Assembly (NCBI RefSeq): GCF_009760925.1
Contig: NZ_VRLV01000006.1
Location: 370,254 to 434,253 of the forward strand
Origin: Nonomuraea typhae
GTDB taxonomy: Bacteria > Actinomycetota > Actinomycetes > Streptosporangiales > Streptosporangiaceae
Direction: 5' to 3'
DNA length: 64,000 nt
The position numbers were made by a program, and so were the translations under genes. Of the stretch, positions 37,376-46,140 are shown in pieces. The notes under the pieces were generated by a model. That model had not been told where the DNA came from. It ran no database searches and saw only the letters and a list, made by a program, of their open reading frames with translations. Position 1 is the first letter of the stretch; every line of letters starts with the position of its first letter.

Positions 37376-37934
37376 TGTGGGGGGACTCCGTTGTGTTGAT
37401 GGGTCATATCTGACCGTGACGCCGGTTCCGTGCCGGGACAGCGTCGGCATGCCGTACGAGATCACCCTTGAGCTGCTCCGGGACGGCACGCCGTACGGGA
37501 TGGTGGGGGAGCGGTGCGGCTGGCTGCTCGCGCGGCTGCAGCGCGGGGTGGAGCAGGCGCGCCAGGGGCGCGGCGAGGCCGGGCGCTGGCCGGATCCCGA
37601 CGACCGCTTCCCGGAGGAGGAGCCGGGGTGCGAGTTGTTCTCCTTCCGGTATCGCACCAGGTCGGGGCAGGTGGGCGGCGGGGAGTTGCGCTGCCAGCTG
37701 CGGACGCTGCCGGTCTGGGTGCCGCGGGGCGAGCACCGGGGCGAGTGGCGGGTGACCCGCAGGGCCTTCGTCGAGGCGTGGGGGGCGGGCGGCGTGGGCA
37801 TGCGCGCGGTGCTCACTTCGGCCGAGCTTGCGACATTCGTGGGGGTGTTGGTCGAGGAGGCGGAGGGGTGCCTCGGAGGCCGGGATCTCGCCAGGAATCC
37901 CGTTGAGGGAGCGGGCAGCGCTGAATCGCGGTGA
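37365..37934 (+). CDS. hypothetical protein between the amidohydrolase and cis-prenyltransferase genes
   Basis: A 189-residue protein, probably soluble, rich in Arg and Gly. It contains GMPYEITLELLRDGTPYGMV and the more conserved-looking WVPRGEHRGEWRVTRRAFVEAW (as EWRVTRRAFVEAW). The ATG at 37365 follows TCGGGGGG and overlaps the amidohydrolase gene's end. An ATG at 37449 (MPYEITLEL) is a plausible shorter start. No family recognised. Confidence 0.55.
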   Translation: MLPDVGGLRCVDGSYLTVTPVPCRDSVGMPYEITLELLRDGTPYGMVGERCGWLLARLQRGVEQARQGRGEAGRWPDPDDRFPEEEPGCELFSFRYRTRSGQVGGGELRCQLRTLPVWVPRGEHRGEWRVTRRAFVEAWGAGGVGMRAVLTSAELATFVGVLVEEAEGCLGGRDLARNPVEGAGSAESR

Positions 37935-37974
37935 TAATTGCCTCGAACAGGCACAGCACCGCTGGGAGGGCTCC

Positions 37975-38742
37975 GTGGGCCTGCGCGACCTGGTCTACCG
38001 GTTGTACGAACACCGACTGGAGGCCAAGCTCAAGAAGTCGAAGGGCGATCACCCTCGGCACGTCGGCGTGATCATCGACGGCAATCGCCGCTGGGCGCGC
38101 TCGATGGGGCTCGAGGACGTCAGCAGGGGCCATCGCAAGGGCGCGGACAAGATTTCCGAGCTGCTCACTTGGTGTCGTGAGGCCGGCGTGGAGGTTGTGA
38201 CCGTCTGGATGCTCTCCAGCGACAACATCAATCGGCCCAAGGACGAGTTGGAGCTGCTGCTGCGCATCATCGAGGACGTGGTGCAGGAGCTTGTGGCGGA
38301 GGGGTGGCGGATCAGCCCGGTGGGAGCGCTGGACCTGCTGCCAGCCAAAACGGCAAATGTCCTGAAAAATGCAAAAGAAGCTACATCCCACCGTCCAGGG
38401 TTGATTGTGAACGTTGCGGTTGGGTATGGAGGAAGGCGTGAGATTGCCGATGCGGTGCGCTCACTCCTCCAGGAGCAAGCAAGCAAGGGAGCCAGCATCG
38501 AGGACCTCGTCGAGGTTCTCGATGTCGAGCACATCGCGGAGCATCTCTACACTCGCGGCCAGCCCGACCCGGACCTTCTCATCCGGACCTCGGGAGAGCA
38601 GCGGCTTTCCGGGTTCATGCTCTGGCAGAGTGCTCACTCCGAGTTCTACTTCTGCGAGGCATACTGGCCCGACTTCCGCAGGGTCGACTTCCTGCGGGCG
38701 CTGCGCGACTACGCCGCGAGACACCGGCGTTACGGTTCTTGA
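37975..38742 (+). CDS. cis-prenyltransferase (UppS family, short-chain Z-FPP synthase type)
   Basis: A 255-residue isoprenyl transferase. IIDGNRRWAR holds the catalytic Asp and phosphate-binding Arg. RTSGEQRLSGFMLWQSAHSEFYF (as RTSGEQRLSGF and AHSEFYF) is the substrate and Mg site. The gene is followed by phoH2, the same neighbourhood as Rv1086 in mycobacteria, which makes short Z,E-farnesyl diphosphate, a primer for decaprenyl phosphate. Chain length cannot be read from this. The GTG start follows GGGAGGG. Confidence 0.88.
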   Translation: MGLRDLVYRLYEHRLEAKLKKSKGDHPRHVGVIIDGNRRWARSMGLEDVSRGHRKGADKISELLTWCREAGVEVVTVWMLSSDNINRPKDELELLLRIIEDVVQELVAEGWRISPVGALDLLPAKTANVLKNAKEATSHRPGLIVNVAVGYGGRREIADAVRSLLQEQASKGASIEDLVEVLDVEHIAEHLYTRGQPDPDLLIRTSGEQRLSGFMLWQSAHSEFYFCEAYWPDFRRVDFLRALRDYAARHRRYGS

Positions 38743-38940
38743 CCCCCTATGTGGGTATCAGGTACGTAACGTTGGAAGTGAACGGCCAAAGGCCGAGCAC
38801 TTCGGAGGGGGCCCGCCTTTGCTGCGCAAAGACCTGCTGAGGGGGGCCGGTACCCGGCGCCTTCCAGGGGGCGCGGGTCCGGTCCGATTCCCATCTCGTC
38901 TGCAGGGCGCCCGGCCCCATGGGCGCCCGGGGGAGAACGT
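38743..38940 (+). promoter_or_regulatory. structured leader of phoH
   Basis: The 198 bp before phoH have no gene but several potential hairpins: GGCC-AAA-GGCC (near 38784-38794), CTTTG-CTGCG-CAAAG (near 38817-38831), and the self-complementary GGGCGCCC at 38905-38912 and 38921-38928. The last ends just before the GGGGGAGA ribosome site and could hide it. No known riboswitch consensus was recognised. Confidence 0.4.
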
Positions 38941-40260
38941 GTGGCAGTGTCCTCGAGCAACCCTTCGACCAACCCCACCAAGCGCACCTACGTGTTGGAC
39001 ACGTCGGTCCTTCTAGCCGACCCGGCGGCGATGACCCGCTTCGCCGAGCACGAGGTCGTCCTCCCGATCGTTGTGATCACGGAGCTGGAGGGAAAGCGTC
39101 ACCATCCCGAACTCGGCTACTTCGCCCGTAAGGCCTTGCGGTACCTCGACGACCTACGGGTGCAGTACGGCAGGCTCGACGAGCCCATGCCCACCGGGGA
39201 AGGCACGATCAGGGTTGAACTCAACCACAGCGACCCGTCCATCCTGCCCGTCGGCTTCCGCCTCGGCGACAACGACACCCGGATCCTGACGGTCGCCCGC
39301 TCGCTGGCGGCCGAGGGCAAGGACGTCGTCCTGGTCTCCAAGGACCTGCCGTTGCGGGTGAAGGCCGCATCCATCGGACTGTCGGCCGAGGAGTACCGCG
39401 CCGAGCTGGTCGTGGAGTCGGGCTGGACCGGGATGGCCGAGGTCCAGGTGACCACCGAGGACGTCGAAACGCTCTTCGAGACCGGCAGCGCCGACATGCA
39501 GGAGGCCAGGGACCTGCCGGCGCACACCGGGCTGCGGCTGCTGTCGGCCAAGGGCTCGGCGCTGGGCCGCGTGCTGCCGGACAAGTCGGTCAAGCTGGTC
39601 CGCGGCGACCGCGAGGTGTTCGGCCTGCACGGCCGCTCCGCCGAGCAGCGCATCGCGCTGGACCTGCTCATGGACCCCGAGATCGGCATCGTCTCCCTCG
39701 GCGGCCGGGCGGGCACCGGCAAGTCCGCGCTGGCGCTCTGCGCGGGCCTGGAGGCCGTCCTGGAGCGCCGCCAGCACCGCAAGGTCGTGGTCTTCCGCCC
39801 CCTGTACGCCGTGGGCGGCCAGGAGCTCGGCTACCTGCCCGGCACCGAGGGAGAGAAGATGGGCCCGTGGGCCCAGGCCGTCTACGACACCCTGGGCGCG
39901 GTGACCAGCCCCGAGGTGATCGAGGAGGTCCTCGACCGCGGCATGCTTGAGGTGCTGCCGCTCACCCACATCCGCGGCCGCTCGCTGCACGACGCGTTCG
40001 TGATCGTGGACGAGGCGCAGTCGCTGGAGCGCGGGGTGCTGCTGACGGTGCTGAGCCGCATCGGCGCCAACTCCCGCGTGGTGCTCACCCACGACATCGC
40101 CCAGCGCGACAACCTGCGGGTGGGACGCCACGACGGCGTCGTGGCCGTGGTGGAGAAGCTCAAGGGCCACCCGCTGTTCGCCCACGTGACGCTCACCAGG
40201 TCCGAGCGCTCGCCGATCGCGGCACTGGTGACGGAGATGCTGGAGGACATCACGATGTAG
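38941..40260 (+). CDS. PhoH2 family protein (PIN nuclease fused to PhoH ATPase)
   Basis: A 439-residue fusion. The N-terminal PIN domain (residues 15-150) has acidic residues in VLDTSVLLAD, ITELEGKR, GDNDTRIL and LVSKD. The C-terminal PhoH ATPase has Walker A SLGGRAGTGKSAL and Walker B AFVIVDEAQS. PhoH2 proteins act as RNA helicase/ribonucleases in actinobacteria. The GTG start follows GGGGGAGA, and a structured leader precedes it. The end overlaps the convergent lipoprotein gene by 11 bp. Confidence 0.93.
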   Translation: MAVSSSNPSTNPTKRTYVLDTSVLLADPAAMTRFAEHEVVLPIVVITELEGKRHHPELGYFARKALRYLDDLRVQYGRLDEPMPTGEGTIRVELNHSDPSILPVGFRLGDNDTRILTVARSLAAEGKDVVLVSKDLPLRVKAASIGLSAEEYRAELVVESGWTGMAEVQVTTEDVETLFETGSADMQEARDLPAHTGLRLLSAKGSALGRVLPDKSVKLVRGDREVFGLHGRSAEQRIALDLLMDPEIGIVSLGGRAGTGKSALALCAGLEAVLERRQHRKVVVFRPLYAVGGQELGYLPGTEGEKMGPWAQAVYDTLGAVTSPEVIEEVLDRGMLEVLPLTHIRGRSLHDAFVIVDEAQSLERGVLLTVLSRIGANSRVVLTHDIAQRDNLRVGRHDGVVAVVEKLKGHPLFAHVTLTRSERSPIAALVTEMLEDITM

Positions 40261-40792
40261 GCAGCTTCAGGTCCCCGCAGGTGTACTCCCCCTCCTCCCG
40301 AGGGGGACTGCTGGGGAACTGACGGATGATCTTCACCTGCTCGAAGCTCGCGTCCTGCTGGGCGGTGCAGACGATCTGCGCCTTGCCCAGCTTGGACAGC
40401 GTCCCCTTGCCCTTGATGTACACGGTCAGCTTGGACGTCCTGGGCAGGCGGGTCTCGTCCCGGGTGACCGGGTTGAGCGAGTCCTGGGTGCCCTCGTAGG
40501 TGAAGCCGCGCAGGGCGGTGTGCAGGCCGCCCAGTTGCCGGTCGTTGGCCTGGAACAACGCGGTCAGCAGGCTGTCCACGGTGTCGTTCTCGACGTCGGC
40601 CGGCTCCTTGGTCAGCAGGAACCGCTCGCTGCGGCTGTCCTGGCGCGGCTCGGGCTTCAGCAGGTAGATCGTCTTCGACGGCGGCGGGATCCTGACCGTG
40701 GGGGGGCCGGTCACGTCCACGACGTTCGTGGGCGTGATCCCGCAGCCCGCCGCCAGGAGCAGGCCGGCGACCGCCGGCGCGCGCCCCCTCAC
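40250..40792 (-). CDS. lipoprotein of the two-component operon (AfsQ3/GerMN-like)
   Basis: A 180-residue lipoprotein. The signal VAGLLLAAGC ends in a lipobox (Cys about 17). The mature part has TIYLLKPEPR and VENDTVDSLLTALFQ, reminiscent of GerMN-type domains in actinobacterial lipoproteins. The start overlaps the kinase gene's stop by four bases. The order regulator, kinase, lipoprotein matches afsQ1-afsQ2-afsQ3 of streptomycetes, where the lipoprotein may influence sensing. Confidence 0.75.
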   Translation of the reverse strand: MRGRAPAVAGLLLAAGCGITPTNVVDVTGPPTVRIPPPSKTIYLLKPEPRQDSRSERFLLTKEPADVENDTVDSLLTALFQANDRQLGGLHTALRGFTYEGTQDSLNPVTRDETRLPRTSKLTVYIKGKGTLSKLGKAQIVCTAQQDASFEQVKIIRQFPSSPPREEGEYTCGDLKLPTS

Positions 40793-42198
40793 CGGCCCGG
40801 CAGCCAGACCGTGAACAGCGTGCCCGGCCGCTGCCTGCGCACCGAGATGGTGCCGCCGTGCAGGTGCACGTTGGCCCGCGTGATGGCCAGCCCGAGCCCG
40901 CTGCCGTGGCTGCGCGAGCGCCCCGCCCCGACCTTGAAGAACCGGTCGAAGACGTACGGCACAGCCTCCTCGGGGATGCCGGGACCGTGGTCGCGCACCT
41001 TCACCTCCAGCCCGTTCTCGGTGCCGCGGACCGACACCTGGACCGGGAGCCCGCCGTGTTTGAGCGCGTTGCCCACGAGGTTGGCGACGATCACGTCGAA
41101 CCGGCGCGGATCCACGGTGGCGGCCAGGCCCTTCACCACGTTCACCTCCACGGTATCGGTCCAGCCACGCGTCTCCAGGCTGTCCTGGACGGCGTCGTAG
41201 ACGTTGACGGACTCCACGTTGAGCGTGGCCGTACCGGCGTCGAAGCGGCTGACCTCGATGAGGTGCTCGACGAGGTGGCGCAGCCGGTCGATCTCCGACA
41301 GCACCAGCCGGACCGCCTCGGCGGGCGCGTCGGGCAGCCGCTCGGCCTCCTCCATGAGCATGTCCGCCACGGCGGTCATCGCGGTCAGCGGGGTGCGCAG
41401 CTCGTGGGAGACGTCGGCGACGAAGCGCCGGGACATCGCCTCCAGCGCGCGCAGCTCGGCGACGCTGAGTTCGAGCGCGGCCGCGGCGTCGTTGAAGTGC
41501 GCGGTCAGCGCGGCCAGCTCGTCCTGGCCGTGCACGGGCAGCCGCGTGTCGAGCCGGCCCTCGCCGAGCGCCTGGGCGGCGGCGCTGAGCCGTCTGACGG
41601 GCAGCAGCACGCTCCTGGCCGACACCAGCGCGACGCCGAGCGCGATGAGCACGATGACGGCGCCGCCCTGCATGAGCGAGCCCTTGAGCGTGGTGAGCTG
41701 CTTCTCCTCGGCGCGCAGGGGGAAGAAGACGAACGCGCGCAGCCCGCTGGCCTCGGGGATGGGGCCGTCCTTGCGGTAGACCTCGGAACCGACGATGAGG
41801 TAGAGCTGGTCGCGGATGACCCGGCGCTGCTTGACCACGCCGCCGCGGGCGCGGCCGTGCAGCTCCGAGGGCACCTCGTCCAGCGTCAGCGGCCCATCGG
41901 AGTAGCTGAGGTGGCCGTACTCCAGGACGACGCTGCGGCCGGGGCCGTTGAGCGCGGCGGCCAGCGCCTGCAGGTCCCTGGTCTCGGGCGGCGCCTCGCC
42001 CTGGCGCAGCGTGCCGACGGGGAAGGTGACCTGGCGCAGTTCCCGGGTGACCAGGTCGATCGCGCTGTCCTCGGCCCGGTCGACCAGGGCGGCCTTGGCC
42101 AGCTCGTAGCCGATGGTGGCGACCATGACCGAGGCGGCCGCCGCCACCAGGGTGAAGGTGATGACCAGGCGTGCGCGCAGCCCGGTGGGCAGCCGCAT
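40789..42198 (-). CDS. HAMP-containing sensor histidine kinase
   Basis: A 469-residue kinase with two membrane helices (about 10-35 and 170-195) around an extracytoplasmic sensor of 135 residues. A HAMP domain is followed by HisKA with RFVADVSHELRTPLTAM (phospho-His) and HATPase_c with NLVGNALKHG, HGPGIP and GSGLGLAI. It overlaps the regulator gene's stop by one base (TGATG). A GTG three bases earlier (42201) is an equal alternative. Probable cell-envelope sensor. Confidence 0.92.
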   Translation of the reverse strand: MRLPTGLRARLVITFTLVAAAASVMVATIGYELAKAALVDRAEDSAIDLVTRELRQVTFPVGTLRQGEAPPETRDLQALAAALNGPGRSVVLEYGHLSYSDGPLTLDEVPSELHGRARGGVVKQRRVIRDQLYLIVGSEVYRKDGPIPEASGLRAFVFFPLRAEEKQLTTLKGSLMQGGAVIVLIALGVALVSARSVLLPVRRLSAAAQALGEGRLDTRLPVHGQDELAALTAHFNDAAAALELSVAELRALEAMSRRFVADVSHELRTPLTAMTAVADMLMEEAERLPDAPAEAVRLVLSEIDRLRHLVEHLIEVSRFDAGTATLNVESVNVYDAVQDSLETRGWTDTVEVNVVKGLAATVDPRRFDVIVANLVGNALKHGGLPVQVSVRGTENGLEVKVRDHGPGIPEEAVPYVFDRFFKVGAGRSRSHGSGLGLAITRANVHLHGGTISVRRQRPGTLFTVWLPGR

Positions 42199-42878
42199 CA
42201 CGGAGGGCTGAACCGGTAGCCGAAGCCGCGGACGGTGTGGATGAACACCGGTTCGGCCGGTCGCGGCTCGATCTTGGCCCGGACCCGCTGCACGCAGGCG
42301 TCGACGAGGCGGGAGTCGGCGACGTGGGTGTGGTCCCAGACGACGCGCAGCAGGTAGCGCCGGTTGAGGACCTGGCCGGGGTGGCGCACGAGCTCCAGCA
42401 GCAGCCGCAGCTCGGTGGGCGTCAGGTGGATCTCCTTGTTGGCCAGCGTGACCTTGAGCGCGCCGCGGTCGATCATGAGGTCGCCGAAGGAGATGCGGTC
42501 GGAGGCGGCGGACTCGGCCCGGCGCAGAATGGCCCGGATGCGCGCGTCCAGGACCCTGGGCTCGACCGGCTTGACCACGTAGTCGTCGGCGCCGGCCTCC
42601 AGCCCGACGACGACGTCCAGGTCGTCGCCGCGGGCGGTCAGGAGGATGACGGGCAGCTGGTCCAGGCGGCGGATGCGGCGGCAGACCTCGACCCCGTCGA
42701 TCCCGGGCAGCATCACGTCGAGGATGGCGATTTCGGGGCGGCGTGATCGGATGTGATCGAGGGCCTCTTCGCCGGTGGCGTAGGACGTGACGGAGTGTCC
42801 CTGCCGGGTCAGCGCCAGCTCAAGGGCGGTGCGCACGGAGGGATCGTCTTCGACGAGGAGGATGCCAGCCACGCGCAC
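42198..42878 (-). CDS. OmpR-family response regulator
   Basis: A 226-residue regulator. The receiver domain (residues 4-115) has the acidic pair LLVEDDPSVR, phospho-Asp in IAILDVMLPG and Lys in DDYVVKPVEP. A winged helix (about 130-222) ends HTVRGFGYRFSPP. The GTG at 42878 is preferred because GGAAGA lies five bases upstream and the family begins here; a GTG two codons later is possible. First gene of the operon with the kinase and lipoprotein. A CRP-like palindrome lies about 130 bp upstream in the divergent region. Confidence 0.92.
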   Translation of the reverse strand: MRVAGILLVEDDPSVRTALELALTRQGHSVTSYATGEEALDHIRSRRPEIAILDVMLPGIDGVEVCRRIRRLDQLPVILLTARGDDLDVVVGLEAGADDYVVKPVEPRVLDARIRAILRRAESAASDRISFGDLMIDRGALKVTLANKEIHLTPTELRLLLELVRHPGQVLNRRYLLRVVWDHTHVADSRLVDACVQRVRAKIEPRPAEPVFIHTVRGFGYRFSPP

Positions 42879-43006
42879 ATTATTCTTCCACCCCGCTAAT
42901 ATCCGCGTTCTGTCATGAAAATGTGACATCAACGCGAACGGCCGACGAAAGTCTGTTACCGGGCTCTCCCTTCGGTGAGCGGGGCGCGAAGGGCGAGCCT
43001 TACGAA

Positions 43007-43022
43007 TGTGACCAAAGTCACA
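43007..43022. promoter_or_regulatory. CRP/GlxR-type binding site candidate
   Basis: TGTGACCAAAGTCACA matches the CRP family consensus TGTGA-N6-TCACA perfectly in both half-sites. It lies in the 251-bp divergent region between the response regulator gene and the transglycosylase-like gene, 108 bp upstream of the latter's start. Actinobacterial CRP homologues (Rv3676, GlxR) use the same motif. Confidence 0.65.
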
Positions 43023-43043
43023 GGTGTGCTCAAACGGCCTCGT

Positions 43044-43079
43044 CACCTGCCGGTTGGTCAACGAAACACCAACCAGGTG
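43044..43079 (+). promoter_or_regulatory. leader hairpin upstream of the transglycosylase-like gene
   Basis: GGTTGGT (43052-43058) and ACCAACC (43068-43074) form a seven-base stem around a nine-base loop. CACCT (43044-43048) and AGGTG (43075-43079) extend it past a three-base bulge, giving twelve pairs. It ends 50 bp before the GTG and lies downstream of the CRP-like site, so it is probably in the mRNA leader. Confidence 0.5.
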
Positions 43080-43129
43080 CCGCGTTCTGGTTGCGGACTA
43101 CCCCCCGGTACACGGCATCCTCATAGCTC

Positions 43130-43825
43130 GTGAGCCCAGGTCCGGAGTTGAAGGAACGCGTAGCCCCGGTCAGGCGCCGGAAGAAGGCGATGACCCCCAA
43201 ACGCGTGGTGATCCTCGGGGTGACGGCCGTGATCGTCCTCGGCGGCGGCGGCTTCACCGTCTACACCGCCATCCAGAACTCCAAGACCCACTACGAAGGC
43301 ACCTCGCCCGAGGAGTGGGCCAGGATCGCGGCGGGCGACTTCTACTCGCCCGACCCCAAGTCCGACGCCTACAAGGCCTCCGCCGTCACCGCCTACAACA
43401 AGGACCGGCTCAAGAAGGAGCGCGCCGGCGTCGACAAACTCGACCCGATCGTCATCGAGACCCGCGCGCCCGGCGGCGACGGCTTCCCGCCCGCCAACTT
43501 CCCGCCCGGCAGCAACCCGTCACCCGGCAGCAACAAGGCCACCGCCAGGGACATGCTGAGCGGCTTCGGCTTCGGCCTCGACCAGTGGGGCTGCCTGGAG
43601 AAGCTCTGGCACAAGGAGAGCGGCTGGAACGAGCGGGCCATGAACCGCTACTCCGGCGCCTACGGCATCCCCCAGTCGCTGCCCGGCAGCAAGATGGCCA
43701 GCGCCGGCTCCGACTGGCAGACCAACGCCGCCACCCAGATCAAGTGGGGACTCGGCTACATCAAGGGCCGCTATGGCACGCCATGCGGCGCCTGGGGCCA
43801 TTCTCAGGCCAAGGGCTGGTACTAA
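43130..43825 (+). CDS. exported transglycosylase-like cell-wall protein
   Basis: A 231-residue protein with a basic head, one membrane or signal helix (about residues 25-48, VVILGVTAVIVLGGGGFTVY), a Pro/Gly linker, and a C-terminal lysozyme-like domain: GCLEKLWHKESGWNERAMN with the catalytic Glu, YGIPQSLPGSKMAS, and IKWGLGYIKGRYGTPCGAW (each shown in part). This is the aggregation-promoting-factor/SLT type found in actinobacteria. The GTG at 43130 lacks a clear ribosome site; the ATG at 43190 (MTPKRVVILG), after GAAGAAGG, is an attractive alternative. Confidence 0.8.
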   Translation: MSPGPELKERVAPVRRRKKAMTPKRVVILGVTAVIVLGGGGFTVYTAIQNSKTHYEGTSPEEWARIAAGDFYSPDPKSDAYKASAVTAYNKDRLKKERAGVDKLDPIVIETRAPGGDGFPPANFPPGSNPSPGSNKATARDMLSGFGFGLDQWGCLEKLWHKESGWNERAMNRYSGAYGIPQSLPGSKMASAGSDWQTNAATQIKWGLGYIKGRYGTPCGAWGHSQAKGWY

Positions 43826-43885
43826 CCCGCTATTCGATCGGCAAGCCGTCACGCCTGATCGGGTATCTCGGCGCACCCTGGCGAC

Positions 43886-45880
43886 ATGGCTGTGAAGGTC
43901 AGCGTGATCGTCAGTATCCACAACCCGGGTGACACGGCCGACCCGTGCATCCGCTCCGTGCTGGAGCAGACGCTGCCGGCCGACGCCTACGAAGTGATCT
44001 TCGTGGACGACGGTTCCACCGACGGCATCGCCGAACGACTCGACACCGTGGCCGCGGTTCGCAGGAACGTCCGGGTCCTGCACCTGCCGCACACCGGCTC
44101 CCCCATGCAGGGGCGCAACATCGGCCTGGCCGCCGCCAGGGGCGCCTACGTCTACCTCCTCGACCAGGGTGACCGGCTGGAGCGCGCCGCGCTGGAGAAG
44201 ATGTACGAGCGTGCCCTCGAAACCGACGCCGACGTGCTCATCGGCCGCCTCGTGCGCGACTTCGGCCCGCCCATGGCCGCCTTCGAGGCCAGCGTCGCCA
44301 GAGCCGACATCCTGCGCGACCGGCTGCTCAGCCTCCTGACGCCGCACAAGCTCTACCGCCGGACCTTCCTGGAGGTGCACGGGCTCGGCTTCGCCGTACC
44401 CGGTGGCCGGATCGCCGAGCAGACGTTCGCGGTGCGCGCCTACCTCGCGGCCAAGGTCGTCGCGGTGATGGCCGACCACATCTGCTGCCACCTCGGCGAG
44501 CGCGAGGAGCAGGACGAGGACCTGCGCACGGTCACCGCCGAACTGCTGACGCTCCTGACGGTCATCGACGAGAACACCGAGGAGGGCCGCCAGCGCGACC
44601 GCATGTACGCCTACTGGCTGCGGTCCATGCTGCGCCCGTTCCTCAGCGCGCGCTTCGCCGCCTCCTCCGTGGACCGGGGCAGGATGTTCACCGTCACCCG
44701 CGGGCTCGTCATGGAGCGTTTCCCCGAGCGCATCGACCGCCACCTGCCCGTCCACCTGCGCGCGGTCGCCGCCCTGGTGCGGGCCGGCCGCCTCGACCAG
44801 GTCATCACCTACGCCAACGTCACCCGCCGCGCGGGCCTGCGCGCCGACCTGCTCGACGTGCGCTGGGAAGGCCCCGTGCTCGTGCTCGGCCTGGCCGTGG
44901 AGGTGCTGGCCGGCGACGGCGAGTTCGCGCGCTACCGCGCCGACGGCGAGCGCCTGCTGTGGCTGCCGCCGCGCTCCCTCGACCCCAAGCTCCTGCCCGA
45001 GGGCCTCAACGACGTCACCTCCGCCGTGGCCCGCGCCCGCATCGAGGTCTACGTACGGCACGCCGAGACGGGCATCGTCTACTTCCTGCCCGTCGACTAC
45101 CACGTGGAACGGGTCCCCGACGAGGACGCCGTCCGCCTGCGCATCCTCGGCGAGGCCCGGCTCGACGTGGCCGTCGCCGCCCTCGGCGCGCCGCTGGACT
45201 CGGGCCAATGGGAGGTGCACGTGCGCATGTACGGCGGCGCCCACCAGGCCAGGACCCGCGTACGCCGCCCCGACGGCCCGCTCAACTGCATGGGCGTCCT
45301 GGCCCAGCGCCCGCGCCGCCGCCTGGTGGTGCCCTGCTGGAGCGACGCAGGGGAACTGGGCCTGGCCATCGAGCCGCGCTCGTTCTCCGAGTCGATCGCG
45401 CTGGTCTCGCCGGGGGCCAGCATCCGCCGCCAGGAGAACCACGTCTACGTCGTCGTCCCGGTCCCCTACGTCCCGCCGAGCGGCGGCCCGCCGCTGGAAC
45501 TGGTGCTGCGCAACACCACCGGCAGGCAACGCGAGATCACCGCACCCGCGCTGGTCGAACCGGGCGTCCCCGGCCGCATCGCCGGGCAACTCGTGGCGAA
45601 GGTGCCGGTCAAACGGCTGCTACCAGGCCGCGACCGCCTCGGCCCCGGCGCCTGGCGCTCGTCGCTGCGCACGGAGAACGGCGAGGTGGGGCTGCGCTTC
45701 GGCCTGGAGATGCGGGGGGCGAGGGTGGACGTACGCCCTTGGTCCGAACCGGACCAGCCTCGCCGCCGCACCCCGATGGGCCGCGACACCCTCCTGCGCC
45801 GCCTCAGCCGCCACGTCCCAGGCGCCCGCCAACTCCTCCGCCTCGCCCGCACCACCAAGCACCGGTATTTGCGCGACTGA
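43886..45880 (+). CDS. family 2 glycosyltransferase with a C-terminal beta-rich extension
   Basis: A 664-residue protein. The N-terminal 250 residues are a GT-A fold: VKVSVIVSIHNPGD, VIFVDDGSTDG (nucleotide binding), GRNIGLAAARGAYVYLLDQGD (as GRNIGLAAARG and YVYLLDQGD), a variant of the DxD site. The remaining 400 residues have no catalytic motif and include beta-rich stretches, as in TagF/teichoic-acid-like GT2 proteins. It is soluble or peripherally bound and probably acts on a cell-surface glycan. No neighbouring glycan genes support a specific product. Confidence 0.85.
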   Translation: MAVKVSVIVSIHNPGDTADPCIRSVLEQTLPADAYEVIFVDDGSTDGIAERLDTVAAVRRNVRVLHLPHTGSPMQGRNIGLAAARGAYVYLLDQGDRLERAALEKMYERALETDADVLIGRLVRDFGPPMAAFEASVARADILRDRLLSLLTPHKLYRRTFLEVHGLGFAVPGGRIAEQTFAVRAYLAAKVVAVMADHICCHLGEREEQDEDLRTVTAELLTLLTVIDENTEEGRQRDRMYAYWLRSMLRPFLSARFAASSVDRGRMFTVTRGLVMERFPERIDRHLPVHLRAVAALVRAGRLDQVITYANVTRRAGLRADLLDVRWEGPVLVLGLAVEVLAGDGEFARYRADGERLLWLPPRSLDPKLLPEGLNDVTSAVARARIEVYVRHAETGIVYFLPVDYHVERVPDEDAVRLRILGEARLDVAVAALGAPLDSGQWEVHVRMYGGAHQARTRVRRPDGPLNCMGVLAQRPRRRLVVPCWSDAGELGLAIEPRSFSESIALVSPGASIRRQENHVYVVVPVPYVPPSGGPPLELVLRNTTGRQREITAPALVEPGVPGRIAGQLVAKVPVKRLLPGRDRLGPGAWRSSLRTENGEVGLRFGLEMRGARVDVRPWSEPDQPRRRTPMGRDTLLRRLSRHVPGARQLLRLARTTKHRYLRD

Positions 45881-45900
45881 GTCGTCCCCGCCGCATGTTG

Positions 45901-46092
45901 GTGTGGCGCGGTCTCTGTGTCGCGCAGTTTCCGTTCGGCGCAGTTTCCGTGTGGCGCAGTCACTGCGTGGCGCAGTTTCCGTGTGGTGCGATGTCCGTGT
46001 GGTGCGGTGTCTGTGTGGCGCAGTTTCCGTGTGGCGCAGTCTCTGTGTCACGCAGTCTCTGCTCGGCACAGATTATGTGTGATGCAGGTTCT
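45901..46092. repeat. 16-bp minisatellite, twelve copies
   Basis: Twelve head-to-tail units of exactly 16 bp, with consensus GTGTGGCGCAGTTTCC, start 21 bp after the GT2 gene. Units 1-10 are well conserved and units 11-12 degenerate, followed by a partial unit. The period is not a multiple of three and no reading frame is favoured, so it is non-coding. No spacers exist between units, so it is not a CRISPR array. Confidence 0.9.
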
Positions 46093-46140
46093 GTGCGCAC
46101 GGGCTTGCAGCAACGCCACCACGCGTGCGCTCACATCCTC

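Noticed and set aside
42879..43129. c-di-AMP riboswitch before the transglycosylase-like gene
   Set aside because: The leader lacks the recognisable conserved blocks; only the CRP-like site and a bulged hairpin are seen.
45901..46092. CRISPR array
   Set aside because: The 16-bp units are adjacent with no spacers, and no cas genes are in the window.
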